Source of the DNA: Acinetobacter albensis
Lineage (GTDB): Bacteria; Pseudomonadota; Gammaproteobacteria; Pseudomonadales; Moraxellaceae
Direction: 5' to 3'
Assembly: GCF_900095025.1 (NCBI RefSeq)
Contig: NZ_FMBK01000002.1
Coordinates: 210,217-274,216, forward strand
Length of the DNA: 64,000 bases
Shown: positions 58,855 to 64,000 of the stretch, piece after piece
How positions within the stretch are numbered: the first letter of the stretch is position 1
Layout: every line of letters starts with the position of its first letter
The notes under the pieces: model-generated
Database searches by the model: none
Seen by the model: only the letters and a program-made list of their open reading frames with translations
What the model was told of the DNA's origin: nothing
Position numbers and translations under genes: made by a program

Positions 58855-60564
58855 ATGCACTTTCCTGAAATTCAACCTAGAAAATCACTCTATTATAATT
58901 ATGAGATTTATCCCTATTTTCATTCAAATCAAAATACGCTTGCAGAATCAGATACGGTCACAGTCGTTGGTGCTGGGCCAATAGGCATGGCAACAGCGCT
59001 CTTGTTGGCAAAACAAGGCATTAAGGTTATTTTACTGTCCGCTGAACAGCAGCTATCTGAAGGTAGTCGCGCCTTGGTGTACACCAAACGTTCTATGGAA
59101 ATTTTACAAGCAGCAGGTGTTGCTGATCGTATCATGACCAAAGCTTTAGCATGGACACATGGTAATTCAATTTATAAAGGTCAGGTGGCATTTCGTATGG
59201 CATCACCGATCCATGACAATGATCAGTTTGCACCACTCAATAATTTACAACAAAATTGGTTAGAGCATTTTTTATTACAGACCATCAAAGAACAAAAAAA
59301 TATTGAAGTGCGTTGGGGGAATAAAATTGTTGCGCATCAACAAAATGATGAACACGTCACTTTAACAATTCATACACCTGAAGGTGAGTATCAGCACATT
59401 TCACATTGGGTGGTTGCCGCGGATGGTGGGCGTTCACCGATTCGTGAAGGGATGAAACTCCGGATGGAAGGTGCAAGTTATGAAGGTCGTTTTGTGATCG
59501 CCGATATTCGTATTAAATTAGACTATCCTACAGAACGCCTTGCATTTTTTTCACCAGATTGGAATCCTGGAAATACTATTTTGATGCATCGTGAACCAGA
59601 TAATATTTGGCGTTTTGATTATCAACTAGATCCAAAAATTGCTCCAGAAGACGCTTTAAAACCTGAAAATTTAAATAAAGCAGTCAATGATCAGTTAAAA
59701 ATGATTGGTCAAGATCATTTGGAATGGGAAATGGATTGGAGCACTGTGTATTCAGCCCGTGCTTTAACGCTTGATAACTATGTACATAACCGCACCATAT
59801 TTGTTGGAGATGCTGCGCATTTGTTGCCAATATTTGGTGTTCGTGGTGCAAATACAGGTTTCCAAGATGCTCAAGATTTGGCATGGAAACTTGCGGCTGT
59901 TGTGAAAGGGTGGGCAACAGAAAAATTACTTCAAAGTTATAGTTTTGACCGTGTCGGTGCAGCACGCGAAATTATTGCAGAAGCGGGTAAATCAACACGT
60001 TTTATGGCACCGCCAACGGCAGGTTATCGTTTATTGCGTAATGCTGTACTCTCTTTATCACTTGAGCATGAATTTGTTCGACCACTATACCACTGGCGTA
60101 CGTCACGACCACATGCTTATACGCATTCACCCTTAAACAGTCAAAACGATGATAATGCTTTGATGCACGAATTGACTGAAAATGGTGCTCTCATTCCAAA
60201 TATAAAATTTGCAGATGGCTCATTTTTATATGATGCCATTAGTGGTAAATTTTCGGTCATAATGTTTACTCAAAATGGTCAAGTACCTGAAAATTTAATC
60301 AGTGAAATAAATGCATTAAAACAATTCGGTATTCCTGCTCAACTGATTGCACTGGCAATCGATGATCAAAAGGTCAAACAAGCTGATATTTCATTTACGA
60401 TTGATCCAAACATAGTGAAAGACTGTTTTTTTGCAGATGTGAACACCATTTATTTAGTACGTCCTGGGCATCATATCAATGGACGTTGGTTGAACTATCG
60501 TGAAAATGCGATTACTGAAATTTTTCATCAATTCACTCAAGTCGCTGAAGGAGTCAACGCATGA
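58855..60564 (+). CDS. FAD-dependent aromatic monooxygenase (MhaA-like)
   Basis: 569 residues of the PheA/TfdB class A flavoprotein monooxygenases. FAD motifs: GAGPIG (residues 39-44), WVVAADGGRSPIREG (DG motif), and FVGDAAHLLPIFGVRGANTGFQDAQDLAWKLA (GD motif). The C-terminal part (from ~residue 440) is the thioredoxin-like domain common in this class. AAGGAG 6 bases before ATG. Size and pairing with a tiny coupled partner match the 3-hydroxyphenylacetate 6-hydroxylase flavoprotein MhaA described from Pseudomonas putida U; the substrate is therefore an inference. Confidence 0.88.
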   Translation: MHFPEIQPRKSLYYNYEIYPYFHSNQNTLAESDTVTVVGAGPIGMATALLLAKQGIKVILLSAEQQLSEGSRALVYTKRSMEILQAAGVADRIMTKALAWTHGNSIYKGQVAFRMASPIHDNDQFAPLNNLQQNWLEHFLLQTIKEQKNIEVRWGNKIVAHQQNDEHVTLTIHTPEGEYQHISHWVVAADGGRSPIREGMKLRMEGASYEGRFVIADIRIKLDYPTERLAFFSPDWNPGNTILMHREPDNIWRFDYQLDPKIAPEDALKPENLNKAVNDQLKMIGQDHLEWEMDWSTVYSARALTLDNYVHNRTIFVGDAAHLLPIFGVRGANTGFQDAQDLAWKLAAVVKGWATEKLLQSYSFDRVGAAREIIAEAGKSTRFMAPPTAGYRLLRNAVLSLSLEHEFVRPLYHWRTSRPHAYTHSPLNSQNDDNALMHELTENGALIPNIKFADGSFLYDAISGKFSVIMFTQNGQVPENLISEINALKQFGIPAQLIALAIDDQKVKQADISFTIDPNIVKDCFFADVNTIYLVRPGHHINGRWLNYRENAITEIFHQFTQVAEGVNA

Positions 60565-60746
60565 GTACCATTTCAATTCCTGATTTAGAAAAAGTTTATG
60601 ATCAATTGGCGGAAAGCGTAGACTCGATTTCAGTCGAAAAGCGTGAATTATTTTTAGTTAAATTGGCACTGTTGAGTGCCAATCAAATTAAGGACGCTTG
60701 TGTATTTACACAACTTATTCAGCAAGCCAAAGTTTTTGAAGATTAA
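60561..60746 (+). CDS. DUF2783-like small partner of the monooxygenase (MhaB-like)
   Basis: 61 residues, all-helical and acidic (STISIPDLEKVYDQLAESVDSISVEKRELFLVKLALLSANQ...). ATG overlaps the monooxygenase stop by 4 bases, so it is translationally coupled. The pattern IPDLxxVYDxLAExVD...RELFLxKLALLxAN fits DUF2783, small proteins usually encoded next to such flavoprotein monooxygenases. In P. putida U a protein of about this size (MhaB) is the coupling component of MhaA. Confidence 0.82.
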   Translation: MSTISIPDLEKVYDQLAESVDSISVEKRELFLVKLALLSANQIKDACVFTQLIQQAKVFED

Positions 60747-60774
60747 TTTTTTCTTTATTTTGAGCTGATTATTG

Positions 60775-60804
60775 AAAAAGGGCACATTATATGTGTCCTT
60801 TTTT
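60775..60804 (+). terminator. Terminator of the monooxygenase operon
   Basis: GGGCACA and TGTGTCC arms (one G-U) within A- and T-runs. Confidence 0.85.

Positions 60805-64000
<3,196 letters not shown>

Overview
The window looks like chromosomal DNA of an Acinetobacter species. The genome is AT-rich. The block dapC-glnD-purT, the NasS/NasT-controlled nitrate assimilation genes, a Bap-type adhesin N-terminus and many short proteins without wider relatives all fit that genus. This is judged from protein content and gene order; no database search was run. There is no phage, CRISPR array or complete insertion sequence.

1-16 kb is ordinary housekeeping: the end of an alanine aminotransferase gene (cut by the window), an msrB-gpx oxidative-repair pair, dapC, glnD, purT, the branched-chain amino-acid exporter azlCD, a lipoprotein, a Crp/Fnr regulator, an Mpo1-like membrane protein, ychF, a glutathione transferase, an Lrp/AsnC regulator, a YebC-family gene and an acyltransferase. 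16-20.3 kb is gene-poor and very AT-rich: several tiny genes (one apparently broken by a stop codon), a tyrosine integrase that seems to have lost its catalytic tyrosine, and a CAU-anticodon tRNA. 20.3-39 kb returns to core genes (bioB, queG, nnr, ruvC, fxsA, metK, tkt) mixed with small hypothetical genes and single-gene metabolic functions (OsmC, YceI, LysE, class I amidotransferase, aldehyde dehydrogenase, hydrolase, SDR).

39.3-52.6 kb is a nitrate assimilation and molybdenum-cofactor locus: nasT-nasS (sensor and RNA-binding antiterminator) diverge from a nitrate transporter, nirB, a fused NirD-FAD reductase, nitrate reductase nasA, mobA, then moaA-moaD-moaE. The control region is unusually legible: two NtrC-like sites one above the other, a near-consensus sigma-54 promoter, and a leader RNA that begins directly with two hexaloop hairpins of the ANTAR-target type. 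A second sigma-54-like element lies before moaA. Together with glnD this gives a two-layer scheme: nitrogen status through PII/NtrC/sigma-54, and nitrate or nitrite through NasS/NasT antitermination.

52.9-60.8 kb is an aromatic catabolic cluster: a carboxymuconolactone-decarboxylase-like protein, a VOC metalloprotein, maiA and fahA on the minus strand, facing an IclR regulator, an MFS transporter, a flavoprotein monooxygenase and a 61-residue DUF2783-like partner on the plus strand. The best reading is hydroxylation of a 3-hydroxyphenylacetate-like compound to homogentisate, followed by ring opening and cleavage to fumarate and acetoacetate. No normal homogentisate dioxygenase is present; the VOC protein may fill that step.

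The last 2.3 kb is the start of a very large surface protein: a BapA-type N-terminal domain joined to collagen-like Gly-X-Thr triplets that are interrupted by eight near-identical 111-bp units. The gene runs off the right edge. This chimera and the nas leader are the two most interesting items.
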